Positions 17,661 through 29,439 of a stretch of 64,000 bases of DNA are shown piece after piece (position 1 is the first letter of the stretch; each line of letters begins with the position of its first letter). The notes beneath the pieces were generated by a model. It did no database searches, was not told the DNA's origin, and saw only the letters and a list, made by a program, of their open reading frames with translations. The DNA comes from Epiperipatus broadwayi (taxonomy: Eukaryota; Onychophora; Udeonychophora; Euonychophora; Peripatidae). Where the stretch lies: contig JAQFVV010013313.1 in the NCBI GenBank assembly GCA_028023455.1, positions 41,001 to 105,000 of the forward strand. The letters run 5' to 3'. Made by a program: the position numbers and the translations under genes.

Positions 17661-17708
17661 GTTACTGTTAATATATATATATATATATATATATTAACAG
17701 TAACTGCA
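17623..17708. repeat. Two abutting perfect palindromes with TA cores
   Basis: 17,623-17,660 is TGCA-(TA)n-TGCA. 17,657-17,708 is TGCAGTTACTGTTAA, a TA run, then the exact reverse complement. The two share TGCA at 17,657-17,660. Either half can fold as a hairpin or cruciform. Family A copy 2 begins immediately to the right. Confidence 0.95.
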
Positions 17709-19617
17709 AGAGTCTGAAGATTTCTGCACTACAACGGCGCCATCTAGGCATTTGATCCTAGAAAAAATTATATAGTAGGCAGATACATAAGTTAAGATTC
17801 AAAAAAAATCCTTATCTATATTATTCTGACCGTTTGCCCAATGTCACTAGCTCATAGAGTAGCAGAGATTTAAACATTTTTATAAGTTTTAATAGATTTA
17901 GATTCTCAAAATATATTAATATTTAAAACAATAAAATAAAAGAAGCCACTGCCAGTAATTAACACACAAAGACATTTTATTAACGCACATTTAAAATTGA
18001 GGAATAAATTTATTTTAGATTTTAACATTAATTTTTTTAAATTTAAATTACTATTTTAAATAGACCGCACAGATGGATATTTAAATTGTATTTTACTTTA
18101 GCATGTTGAGTATAGATAAGCTACATAGATTTTTCTTACCCTTAAAACTTATCAAAACATTCATTCAATCTCAGACTAAAAGTTCATAGTCAACCAAATG
18201 CCTGCTTCCAGATATATAGTTGCAACCAATGTAATATGAAAATGCTAGCACAAAACCACCCCGACAGGAATTTGCATCTGACAATGTGATATTATTTGAA
18301 GGAAATGATCCATGTCCAGAACAGGAAGGTGCATCTGTCTGACTAAGGAATCATGTATATACTTTTTTCTAAAGAGTGCTATATATGGGGGAGAACGGTC
18401 TTTCTGCCGACTTATAAATCCCTGTCCATAGAGCTAGAAGGGGTTAATGGCACAGGAAATACGTCTGCGACCATTTCAACGATATGACTGCCTCTTTGGG
18501 GTCATGCATTCAGTTGGGCATGTTGCCCTGAATGCTAAACATGCTTCACATTACATTAATATAAACACTCATATATCCCCCACAAACACTGTCCTAACTA
18601 CGAAACAAATAGCCTGAAATTAACCCCTTAAATTAAACATAAACAAATTTAAACATAGTTATTATTTTTTATCCATGCAGCTATCCATACACAACTTTAT
18701 ATTTAATACATTTTAGTTAAAACATAACACACACACACACACACAAAGGAAATGATTGCTTAAACATCTGCATAAAAAATATTAATAATTGAATTTGCAT
18801 TCTTTAATTCAGATAAGAGTTCTTATTTTCAGCTATTAATTCATTGCAATTTTAGAAAAGTTCTTATTAGATAGACACAAGAGTTTATACTTTATGGATT
18901 TAGCAGATTTAGAAGTCCATCTTCATGATCACTTTCATAGATTTTGTCCTTCTTTGAAATGAAACCACTACTTGCCATTCATTTGGTCAGGAACTGTCAC
19001 CCAGAGGCCTCAGCTGGTTGTCTGAAAAATTAAATTTATTGCAGACTTCCACATCGTGAAAATCTGCAATATAGCTAGTTATAATGATATAGTCATAGTC
19101 AGCTCTCTGATAAGAATTATAATAATCATTTGGCTTTTATATTTTTCTTAGCCTTTTATTATCAAATCTTGGGATTCAATGAGCAAGACATCACTAATCC
19201 TCTCGTGTTTCAGTTACGGTCCATGCTACCATTTTCGTGCTTGCATTGGTCATTTAATTTCTTTGTATTCTCTTATCTGACTGTATAAATATTTGAGTGG
19301 CCCAAGGCTAGTGTGCTTTAGAATAATCATTTAATTAATAAAACAATCATTTCCATTTTCTAAGATTATAGAAATCAACATTATTTCTAATTTTAAAATA
19401 TCAATCTTTATATTTTTACTTTTCTACAAAAAAAAAAAATACTTTCAAATACTTTTTCTTAAAATAGTTTAAGTTTTCCATCTGCACGACAATATATATA
19501 TTAAACAACTTTTAATTTTCAGTTTTTAAGTTTTTTTCTTTTTAATAAATCGATTTTTATTTACAATCTTTTTATTTTCATTTTAAAATAATATAATGGA
19601 ATATTATATTCCGTTAC
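17709..19617 (+). repeat. Dispersed repeat family A, copy 2 (full-length candidate)
   Basis: Aligns with the reverse complement of 40,451-42,522 from end to end in patches. The 5' TCTGCACTAC word occurs at 17,726 and near 42,480. GCCACTGCCAGTAATTAACA is at 17,945 and near 42,280. GCACAGATG words and ACTACGAAACAAATA-type text follow. The 3' part, with TCATTTAATTTC and CATTTCCATTTT, matches copy 1. It ends GTTACAATATATAT at a TA tract. About 1.9 kb with no coding domain. A tRNA-like start is conceivable (TTGATCCTAG resembles a B box) but weak. The class is unknown. Confidence 0.75.
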
Positions 19618-19647
19618 AATATATATATATATTATACCAGTCGAAAA

Positions 19648-19812
19648 ATGACCACCTCAACTGCAAGTCGGATCCAAACTCAGCTGAACCAAACTGAATT
19701 CAAAACCAACTCACCAGCTCATATTAGTAGAAATCTAAATCGACAGCACAGTGCTATGCGCCAAGAAACTAGATCAATGGTTGCTGAACTAACTCTAATA
19801 TCGGATAATTAA
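19648..19812 (+). CDS. Short 54-codon open frame of unusual composition, unassigned
   Basis: ATG at 19,648, TAA at 19,810-19,812. Begins MTTSTASRIQTQLNQTEFKT and is rich in Thr, Gln, Asn, Ser and Arg. At about 45% G+C by eye it stands out from its surroundings. The frame stays open upstream for several codons. No family recognised. It could be the start of a decayed gag-like frame or an exon; a real gene is not demonstrated. Confidence 0.25.
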   Translation: MTTSTASRIQTQLNQTEFKTNSPAHISRNLNRQHSAMRQETRSMVAELTLISDN

Positions 19813-22380
19813 TTAACTTAAGATACTTTTTTAAGTCGAATCATATGTATATGTTCGGGTTGCCAACAGAGACAGTGAGCATTAACAGTAAATAATTATT
19901 GAATAAGAGAATTAAAAACTAAGAAACCAAGTGTGTTTAGAAATTATTTAATAATAATAGTTTGTTTTGTGTGATTTTAAATAATGATTATATTAATTAA
20001 TCCTAGTCCTTAAACAAAGTTTATAATTATAATAAGAGTGGCAGTCCTTATTATATGCCAATGAGTATTACGCAATATTTTGGAATGCTATGTCTATGCC
20101 CCCAACAAGAAAATTAAGGCAGATAAAGGTATTCAGTTGTAAAAGAAATTATTATTTTAATTTTATTTCAACAGAATGTGAGATTTATTTTTGCATTCAC
20201 AAATCATTCATGAAGAGCAAGATGCGTATTTTAGGGCATAACTTTAATATTTATTGGAAAACATTTACTTTGAGATAACTGAGAATTTGTTTGACTTTAA
20301 TTGAAATCACTTTGTCACGAATTATGAGCATCAGAGCAGGCTTTACTGGAACAGAGAAGCAATGGTGCTGATGAATTAAGAGCTATAAAATGAAATTAAA
20401 AGACAATGGCTGGTCGATGATCTAAGTCCTATGGCAACTTGCATTTCACAAGTCTTACTGCCCTTTAAGAGGAGGTGATTTACAAGTAGTATGGTGGCTT
20501 GTATTTGACAAGTCTTATGCCTTTTAAGTAGATGGGAACACAGGAAAGCCAGGCCAAGTCTTAACTATGAGCCTTTGGTGTTCCAAATATAACAAGAGTG
20601 GAGGAGGAAGTCCTTTCTTCCTTGATAATTTAAGATAATAGAAATATTATCACCGATAAGTCTAATGGAGCAGAATATTGCCCTACGTCAGCAACATTGA
20701 AGGTGATGACTTGATAGTCACCATTTGAAAAATAAAACCCAATTATAGAATGCTCTATGTGATGACTTGATCAAATTAATTAAATTGAACGAGCTTTTAA
20801 CTAAAACTATTTTAACGCATTATAAAATTATATTCATCATGCCCCAGATATCATGCCCTTCCTGAATATTAATAGACAGTGAAAAACAATCTGAATTAGA
20901 ATGTATTTAGTTGATTCCTTTATCGACCCTTTTTGCAAAAACATTTTAGATTATACGTGATTAAATAAATATTGGTGAATAAAAAAAAAAAACATTTTAA
21001 TATTATGTGGATATCTAAACATTTGTAAATTAGATAAGAGCTGGGGACATAGGTGAGAAATGGAGCTAATAATTTATTATAAAAATAGCAAACATTTAAT
21101 AATTTCTTTTGACTTGATGATTGATAGAACTGTATAAATCTAGTTCTAATGGGCGAAAATTATTATCAGATTTAATATTATATTATTTGCATGAGGCAAA
21201 TGGAACAAAAGAGCTCATTGAGTCGAAGGATTATTGGCATATAATTAAAAATAAACAACATTAATAAATCACATGATAAATATATATAATATAGTAAATG
21301 AACCACCAAGTAAGAAAGGAGAAAGTTAAATTTAAAGACTAGAGATTGAGAGAATTTATATAATTTAGAATAGCATAAATAAAAGGGTTTACACAGAGTA
21401 TTACATTTATAGAATGAAAAGATCTCTTAAAGGGAGTGTAAAGAAAACTGGCCAGAAAGTTTAAGGTTCATTATGGTAATATATTACCCATTTCTTCCTG
21501 GCTGGATCCTTAGTTTACATGTCTGGGTGAGGAAAATGTAGGCATGCATTTGGTCGAGTACTTGAACAGTATTTTAATGAATTTTCACAATTTTAGCAGC
21601 ATGATTGGTCCAGAAAAAATTCAGCAGCTTCATTGAAGATTTTTAGGAGACTTCAGGAACAATAGCCAGATTCCTGATGTTTAGCCCCTTACCATGATAG
21701 GAACACTTTTTGAATTCATGATTTTGAACAGTGCATAATTTACTGGCACTTTTCTGCAACAAAGATGGCTTCTCTCTCCAAACTTTTCAGAGCTATATAT
21801 ACTGTATTTGATGCCTTCGAGCTAGCACTTCTTTCATTATCAATGTTACAAAATTTACTGGTTGTTTTTACATACATTCCTTTGTTAAAGCTTTCAAACT
21901 CATTAACTTGAATTCATTTTTTAATTGGAAAATGAATTCTTAAAATCAGAAAATGATTTTAATTAGAAAATCCTTACATTTTAAATGGTTATCTTTTTTT
22001 TTTCTAATTAATAAAACTTTACCTATTGTTTTTGGAAAGGGAAAATCTGAAAGCTTATCGAAAGAATGTAGCTTTTAATCACTAAAAATTTTAACAAATT
22101 ATTTAAAAATAAAATCAAACATCCCCAACGCAATGAAACTTTCGAACAATTATATATATTTAAATATTTACAAATATATATGCACAATTCATGCAATTAT
22201 AATGTATATAAATTCATGAATAATTTTATCATGAATCTATTAATAGCATTGATCAATTTAAACTCAAACGAATTAATTTTAACACACATTTATGAAATAA
22301 GTTTTTCTTTATGGAAATAAGTGTGGATTGAATGTATAAAACCCCATTGCATCGTAAATTTAAGGTTAGTATTAGGGTTT
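19813..22380. other. Unassigned stretch with G+C-richer patches
   Basis: 20,330-20,720 and 21,480-21,830 are clearly less AT-rich than the rest. In the first patch ACAAGTCTTAY-CCTTTTAAG wording occurs twice about 75 bp apart (near 20,448 and 20,508). No protein domain emerged in the frames I tried. Likely old TE remnants. Confidence 0.4.
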
Positions 22381-22384
22381 GAAG

Positions 22385-22438
22385 TGGGCTTTTGGCTAGA
22401 TGTCATGAAGCTAGGATCGAACTCAGATCCGACTGCTT

Positions 22439-22440
<2 letters not shown>
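22385..22440 (-). mobile_element. tRNA-like SINE relic split by (TA)n
   Basis: On the minus strand, GAGTTCGATCCTAG is a good pol III B box. The TTTAGTGGCTTCAAT word, read from the far side of the adjacent TA array (~22,526 down to 22,470), resembles the D-arm/A-box region. The scrap at 10,055-10,110 has the two parts joined through a short ATATAT, so a small TA core inside the tRNA-like region appears to have expanded here. Confidence 0.45.
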
Positions 22441-22472
<32 letters not shown>

Positions 22473-22483
22473 AAGCCACTAAA

Positions 22484-22521
<38 letters not shown>

Positions 22522-22529
22522 TTTAGTGG
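22435..22529. repeat. Two abutting perfect palindromes with TA cores
   Basis: 22,435-22,476 is GCTTCA-(AT)n-TGAAGC. 22,476-22,529 is CCACTAAACTTA, a TA run, then TAAGTTTAGTGG. They meet at 22,476. The architecture is the same as at 17,623-17,708 but the flanking words differ. Confidence 0.95.
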
Positions 22530-22989
22530 GTTTACTCTTGCACTAGACTGAAGAACAGTTCTTAGCCACAGAATAAATGATAGTGAAAGCAGAAGTTTAA
22601 TTAAGATTAATTAATCATTATGTGGCACTTGCAATCTTTGATGTGATATTATTTCTGATGGCAGGTTTTTTCATTATTTTTTCCAAAATGGGGTTCAAAG
22701 AAAGATTGTGATCCAATTATATTCTCAAGTATTTTGAATATGATTCATTTTTAACTTTGTAGTTACAAAAATATACATTAAGAATTTTTTGACCAAATTA
22801 ATGTTGAGATGAAACAAGTAGAAACTGATTTCTCTGGATTGATTTGAGGTGCAAAGAAAATAACTTATAAATAAGAGTTAAGGTTGTTTAAAATTTCACT
22901 AAAAGTGCAGCTTTTGAAAGCAAGGGCTATTTTATAAGCATAAATTAACTTTTTGAAGTTGTGTTGGAGTATCATAAATATATACATCA

Positions 22990-24852
22990 AATATGAGTAG
23001 CAAGAGAATTGCTCCATATGGTAGACCATTTTTGTTAATTAAACATTTTTGAAAGCATTTTCCAAAAGTGTGTGTAGATTTGCATTTGATAACTTTGCTT
23101 AGTTTATAGATCAGTCTCTTCCATTAAACATTGTCAAAAGTAGAGATAATGTCAAAGAGTATAAAGCCTGTATTGTCCTTTGATATGTGTAGTAAGTGAG
23201 GACATGATCACAACAATTACAATTTTGTATGAAACAAGATTTTTCAATAGGTAAAGTATATTCAAGGATTGGTGATAGTCTTGCCAGGAGACTTTGTTTA
23301 ATAAAGTGGCTGATATTTTTCCAGAATGTGATACTTTATCCTGTTTGGTGAGTGATAATAATTTGGGGCCAACTTTTAACTATCAGGTATGTGATTAATT
23401 TTTAAAAATGTTTGCGAAAAATTGGCAAGCCATATAATTGTTCTAACATTCAAGTGTTTCAGAGAATCATGGCAAATATCCATACCTGCAACTTTTCCAG
23501 CTTTAAATAAGGACATTTTCTTTTTCAAAGGGAACCTCTGGACTGAGTGATGATGAATTTGTGTTGATTATAGTTTCCTGAAGAGGATTCTAGTTTCCTG
23601 ATCTTGGAAAGTTTGGTTCTAACCAATCTTATCTATGTAATGTGCTGCACCATGTTAACAGATGAAATTTTATATAATGTGGTAGGTTTTCACCAGCAGT
23701 CAATCTAAAAAGAAGACTTGAAGATTTTTTACTTGAGAGGATGAACTTGTGTTTTTTCAACCATGCTGATTCATCTTTTGGAATTATCAAATAATTCTAT
23801 CAGTGAATCTGCATCTAGTAGATCTCCAGTTTCCTCATATTTCTAAAGGAGTTTTTCATGCACTTAATCACAACATGGGGTATAATATTTGCAAAAGACT
23901 GGTATAATGAAGACATTGAACTTTTGAATGGAGAAGAGATAAGGAGGCATTCTTTTTATGTTATATTTTATATTAATAAAAATAGTTTCATTTAGTTTGA
24001 TTGGGATCCAATGAGGAATGGGATTGCAATGAATTAGAGGAACTGTAAGTACAAGGCAAGTAATGATTGATAAATGATGACTTTTGGAAGTAGTTGGGAA
24101 TGAACTACCATTACAGCCTGAAGTAACAAAATTTAGATCAACATTGTAACATCTGATCCACCAAGGTGAGGAAAATATGACTGATTGTGTTACATCAGAA
24201 ACAAGGTGAACATTGTTCAATTGCATATAAAAAATCAAACCATCACCAGATTTAGAAGAACCATATCCCAGGATGCATGTTATAAGTTGAAATTTACTTC
24301 TATAATGGATGGATGGATGGAAGAAAGAAATTTGAATTTATCATAAGATAGATTTGGAGTCTTATATACTTTAAAGATGGAAGTGGCATCAATCCTGATT
24401 TCAATAGATGAGTTTGTATTCTCAAGTTAAGAACTGGAAATGTAATACTATAAAAATTGCTGTTATCAGCATAGGTTTCATCAAGAGACAAACAACAATG
24501 TTGTGTTTTCCAAGAAATGATTTCAAACTTGTACATTTTAATTTTCTATATTGAGTTGTCAGGTAGAAAAAAAAACTATTACCATCTCTCCAGCAATTGA
24601 TAGTGAAAGTCTTAAAGTGAGATAACCATTATTTCCCAAATTAAATAGTTGAACAATATTTATGCTGCCAATGACCTTCACACCCTTAGTCAACATGTAT
24701 TTATCCCCATGCACCACCACAATTTCTTCTGCTATATATTTTTTTGAAATCCATGTTGACGGAAACATACTGTGCTGTTGTGACCAGGAGTCCATGAGGT
24801 GAAGTCTTGGAGTCTGGCTTTCCATAATCGCACTCTCATTTACATTTTTCAT
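22990..24852 (-). pseudogene. Non-LTR retrotransposon relic (I/R1/LOA-like), broken
   Basis: On the minus strand near 23,100-23,200, ILFDIISTFDNV, a stop, then WKRLIYKLSK fits the reverse transcriptase block containing the first catalytic aspartate (FD..aFDnVWW in R1/I-type elements). Upstream, at 23,864-24,238, an open frame holds IFSSPWW, then SFPTTSKSHHLSII, reminiscent of the SDH.PI end of an APE endonuclease with Asp replaced by His. Two further minus frames (24,300-24,536 and 24,559-24,852) continue upstream but I do not recognise them. Frames shift repeatedly, so the element is dead. The order endonuclease then RT is as expected. Clade assignment is tentative. Confidence 0.5.
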
Positions 24853-25816
24853 CTACTTTCAGAATTAAAATTATACAAAGAATTGAAGCATTACTCCTGC
24901 ACCAGAGTGAGATATGGATGGGACCATAAGATTTTAGTGAATTTTTCCATGCCAAGGCCACCCTTGGATATTGGAGAATTATAATCCACATCAGTGTTGT
25001 CTCATAAAAAATTCAGAAATTGTCTGTCACCACATTAATAATAGGCATTATAATATAAGTCTTATACAATGTAATTTAAAATAAAATTATTCATTATTAA
25101 TATGATAATATTATATTAATCATGGTAACCATATTATTAATATTTTAATAAGTGAATGTGTGCTTAATATAAATTATATTGTTTTATCTATAGTAACCTC
25201 AACATTTTTGTTATTTATATGCTCTAAGTACTCGAAATTTGTAAGAATCAATTTAAATAATTTAATGCTTTGGTAAATTAAGAATAAAATATCCTGCAGT
25301 AAAACAAAATTAACAGAACTAGTGTGGAAGACTGAGAGTATCTGTTTAGTAAGTTTTGAAGAGATTTTCAAAGAAAGTTAGCTGTAATAAATTTTTCTGA
25401 AGAGAAAATTAACACTTTGAAAGACAATCAAAGATGAAGTTGTATTATTCTTGCAATAGATTCAAATTATCCTATGATTTTTTCTAAATGTTGATACATT
25501 TTAATATGAAGTTTTTTTAAACGATAGTTTACTGTCTGTTCATTTCAACAAAAATTTTATTAACAATAAATAGTGATTACATACTAATAAAGGATAGATA
25601 AATGAATAAATTGTACAATAATATGATTGTATAATGTTCTATTTGTTATCTGGCTAGATTTTGTTATGAGAGTACAATTGTTATACTCTTATGTGGTTAG
25701 GTATAGTGATGAGATTCTAATAACTTGATTAATGGAATAAGCATTTTTTATATAAACATGAATATTTTCTTTTAGAATTTCCTATTCTATAATGCTGGGT
25801 AGGTGGGAGTTGATAA
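24853..25816. other. Flank of LINE relics, no clear feature
   Basis: A minus-strand stretch at about 24,895-24,985 reads NSPISKGGLGMEKFTKILWS and may extend the neighbouring relic upstream. The rest is AT-rich and unassigned. Confidence 0.35.
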
Positions 25817-26293
25817 TCAAGAAAAGGAAAGTGCAGTTAAAGACCAGGTGTCATCAAAGACTTTACTGGAGGCCAGGAGCTGGTCACGTTTCTTGATTTT
25901 TTTGAGTGTTTGATAAAACAATGGTATGATTTGTGGCAAGGGTAATTCCATGAGAGTTTTGCATCTCACTATCCATATGGAATAAAGGACAAAGGTAGAA
26001 AGCCTTATTATTGAAAAAAACCCATTATGAATGGCATTTTCAAGTGAGAAAATCATATCAGGTCTTATGTTGGATTTGATTATAATTATATCTTTCAGTG
26101 TTTTAAGTCTTGGGTACCGGTGTATAATATGGTCTATGGTTTCATCTTCATGAGCACACAGACCACATATAGGGTCAATGCTGGCAAAACCTCTTCGGTG
26201 ATAAAGGAACCAATTCGTGGGAAGCGCATTGAGATTTATTTTAATGATGAAGTCAAGATTACTATTATGATAAGAACATTTTATGCTTACAAT
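25817..26293 (-). pseudogene. LINE C-terminus: zinc-knuckle-like domain, 158-codon open frame
   Basis: The minus-strand frame is open from 26,293 to a stop at 25,817 without an ATG near its 5' end. It reads IKINLNALPTNWFLYHRR, then DPICGLCAHEDETIDHIIHR, then YPRLKTLKD. This is the pattern of the C-terminal domain of I/R1/CR1-type LINE polyproteins (C-x2-C ... H-x4-C before P). The last ligand is Tyr instead of Cys. The frame then runs another ~90 residues to its own stop, so this C-terminus is surprisingly intact. It lies upstream, in its own orientation, of the relic at 22,990-24,852, so it is a separate insertion. Confidence 0.7.
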
Positions 26294-26296
26294 TTA

Positions 26297-27872
26297 TGCA
26301 AAGTTATTCTATATTATGCTATCCAATGTGATAACAATAAATGGGTAATGTTTAACAAAACATTATTTTGCATTCCAATGCATTTCCACTAATGATGTTT
26401 TCATAACTTAAAATATAAAATATTTTAAAGTGAATTAATAGTTTGAGCCATATATTTTATTTTTACTTCTATTATATAAAAGATAATTGATATTTAATAT
26501 TCTTTGACTTCTATAATAAATCTTATTAATATTTAGATATATGGATTCTTTCTTGAGAGTAAGTTAAATATGTTTATAACAATATGAAGTTAAGTAAAAA
26601 TTGGTATTTCTTTATCTGGAAGAAATAAGGTATTCTTTCTTATTTTGATGATGACAAATTTATATCATAGAAGTTTTAATGTGATATTTAATAAAAGAAT
26701 ATCAATTCGACCTTTAGCAACAATTTTTAATTAATTATTCTTTCTCAAATACAATATTATTATGCATATTAACAATTGACAGCAAATGTTAATATTTTAT
26801 GTCTGTAATCTTCTCTTTCTTTTTGTGGTCATGTGATTAATATTTTTAGCTAAAATTATTGTACAATTTTGATTCTGTACATTAAAATTTTTATTTACTC
26901 AGTTTTGTATTTGGTATGTTTTTTTTAAAATTATGAATTAAATGAATGCTTTATTTAAAACTAAGGTTAAAGAAATTTTAAAATGTGAATGCACATATAC
27001 ATTTCTACACATAACTTATTAAATACATGTGGATAATAAAACTTCATTAAGTTTACTAATGTCAAAAAATAAAATATTATATAGAAGTACAAACAACATA
27101 AAACAAATTAAAAACTTTAAGTTGCAATGCATTTAGTACCATTTTGGATTACACTTTATGCCATCATCATCATTATCTATTATTTATATATATACTAAAA
27201 CAGAGTTTAAATATAATATTTAGTTAGTTTATTATGCAAAGTATATTTTCAATGCTTTCCCATCATATTTATGTTTAGTTTTCTGAGGATCTTCATATTT
27301 TGCTGATTTGAATGCTATTCCATTTTGGATTCATTATGTATGTATTTGCTCAGGCAAATTTTATGTCAGATTCAGAATCCCCATAAATTGAAACAAGTTT
27401 TTTTAGCAACACAAAGGTCTAACATTTAACTGGCCCAATGTGAACTATGCTGAAATTGCAGCCAAAAAACTGTCCTTATATATATTATGGTGCAAACCAG
27501 GATAGATCATAGAATTAGAATGACCCAACATTCATTAATATATAAAAAAGTCTAAGGTAAAGTTTAAACCTGTTAATTTATTGGTTTTAATAATCATGAA
27601 AGAGAACATGGCAGAGTTGTGATCCAAGTGTTGTTGAAAATAAGTGCGAAGAAAGAAATGATTGCAAACATAAAATAGAAGAGGCATGGTTAATAAAACA
27701 AAATGGCTACACATAAACAAGAATCAAATCGCATTCAAATCAACAAAAATTAATGTTCTCAGCAGACTAACTATGAATATAACATGAAAGCATTGAAAGT
27801 ATACTCGGTACAATAAATCTTACTAATTTTATATTTAAACCCTGTTTTAGTATTTTTAAACACACACACAAG

Positions 27873-27880
<8 letters not shown>
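26297..27880. other. AT-rich stretch with no recognised feature
   Basis: No coding similarity or terminal repeats seen. The short frame at 27,535-27,720 has no motif. Confidence 0.5.
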
Positions 27881-27928
<48 letters not shown>

Positions 27929-27984
27929 TTATATATATATATATACAATATACTAATTGTTTTTTAATGGAAAATACAATATAT
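27860..27984. repeat. (CA)n/(TA)n compound microsatellite
   Basis: A CA-rich run is followed by TA runs at 27,888-27,944 and a further short run at 27,979. The overlapping Tyr/Ile/Cys/Val frame is its translation. Confidence 0.9.
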
Positions 27985-28219
27985 ATATATGAAAAGAAAG
28001 TTACTGTTAACAATATGAAAAAGAAAAAAACTGTGAGGAAAATACTTGTTATTTTATTGAAACATCAGTTATCAACTATTATATTTTACTACATAGAAGC
28101 TCCCAGAAATAATAATACTATGAATATTTATATATGTAATTGAATATTTATAAAGACAGTAATCAGATATATTTTAAAAATTTTATCCACTTAGGAGTGC
28201 TTTTGGATATCCTCATAAT

Positions 28220-29120
28220 CTTTGTCAACTAACACTTTGAAAGGCTAACCTTCCCACAATTACATGATCTTAACGTTTGCTGCCTGTGAATTAAGTCATG
28301 TTTGTGTTTATAAATTAACATAGCTTCTTTTATTTTTTTTTGTTGTCATTTTTTTTCAATTTGCAATATTTTAATGTTATTGTAATTGAAGTTAAAACCA
28401 TAAATACAAGAATTATTATGGTCTTTAAAAATGGATGCTGAAACATTTTTATCTACTTTGCAATTTTGATTTGATTTCTGAACTCTTTATAACAACATAA
28501 AGTGCTCTTAAGTTTTTTTTCCAATGTACATCTCAAATCACCTATATATCCATTGCCACATGTACATATCCATTTATAAATGATACAATTTTTATTTATA
28601 AATGAGGTTTTATCTTTAGAATTATTTATTAATTTGTTTAATGTAGGAGGTGTGTAAAATGCAATATCACATATATCTTTATGAATATTTCTTATAAAAT
28701 TTACTTGAATATTCAAAATATATGGTATTGATATCCATAGTTTTTTGTTAGTAGGAAGATCAATATCATTATTAAAATTTTTATTCTTATAACTCATGTT
28801 AAAATCTCTAATAACATTAAATATATGATTATAATTGTAACCAACAATTAACAATTCATTCAAATATATTTCAATATTTTTGCCTTTATCTGATGAATAT
28901 TTGCAAAGACTGTTATTTTTAAATAAGAAGCACTTCAAACCTGCCATTTTATGTGATATTGGCACTCTTGATTTATATGTAATATAACCTCATTTTACTA
29001 TTGGTTTAATGGTCATATAGTAATCCAGCATACATTGATTTCTAGTTATTTTAAGATCATGAAACTGAATGCACATTAAATCTTCATCTGTTTTTGTCCA
29101 TTTTAAGCCATTTAAATTAT
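28220..29120 (-). pseudogene. Penelope-like element relic, type 2 (thumb to GIY-YIG and tail)
   Basis: A minus-strand frame at 28,453-28,965 (170 residues) carries the region after the RT (CKYSSDKGKNIEIYLNELL, IPYILNIQVNFIRNIHKD) and then the GIY-YIG start IIYKWICTCGNGYIGDLR. Upstream, ITIKPIVK, a stop, GYITYKSRVPISHK continues the RT C-terminus. Downstream, after a frameshift, IFKDHNNSCIYGFNF, then KIKEAMLIYKHKHDLIHRQQ is the conserved tail shared with 50,807-51,064 and 57,890-58,140. PLEs encode RT plus GIY-YIG endonuclease. Stops and frameshifts make this copy inactive. The RT palm is missing. Confidence 0.88.
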
Positions 29121-29439
29121 TTATATATCATAATACACTCATCTAACTATTTATTTTAACTTTTGTTAGGGATGAAAGAAAAATTATGTTTATTGGTATT
29201 GTTATTAATCATTAAAGATGATCTTTTTTTTTTTATAAAAATATAGAAAATTTTCTTTTGAAATTTGGATACAACTTATATGATCAAATTATTGATGGGA
29301 TACATTAAATGATATTTAAGAAAAAAAGTTCAATGATGAAACTTTCTGCATTGCATTCTAAAAGGATTAAAAAGTTTATAGAAGCTAAGGGAAGGTCCAT
29401 GCTTTGATATCTTGGAGGTTGGTGACTATGCTTGCATAA

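Noticed and set aside
26120-26392. 90-codon plus-strand frame
   Set aside because: Lies opposite the LINE C-terminal frame on the minus strand, which has a clear zinc-knuckle motif.
27771-28013. 80-codon frame with Tyr/Ile and Cys/Val repeats
   Set aside because: Translation of the (CA)n/(TA)n microsatellite.
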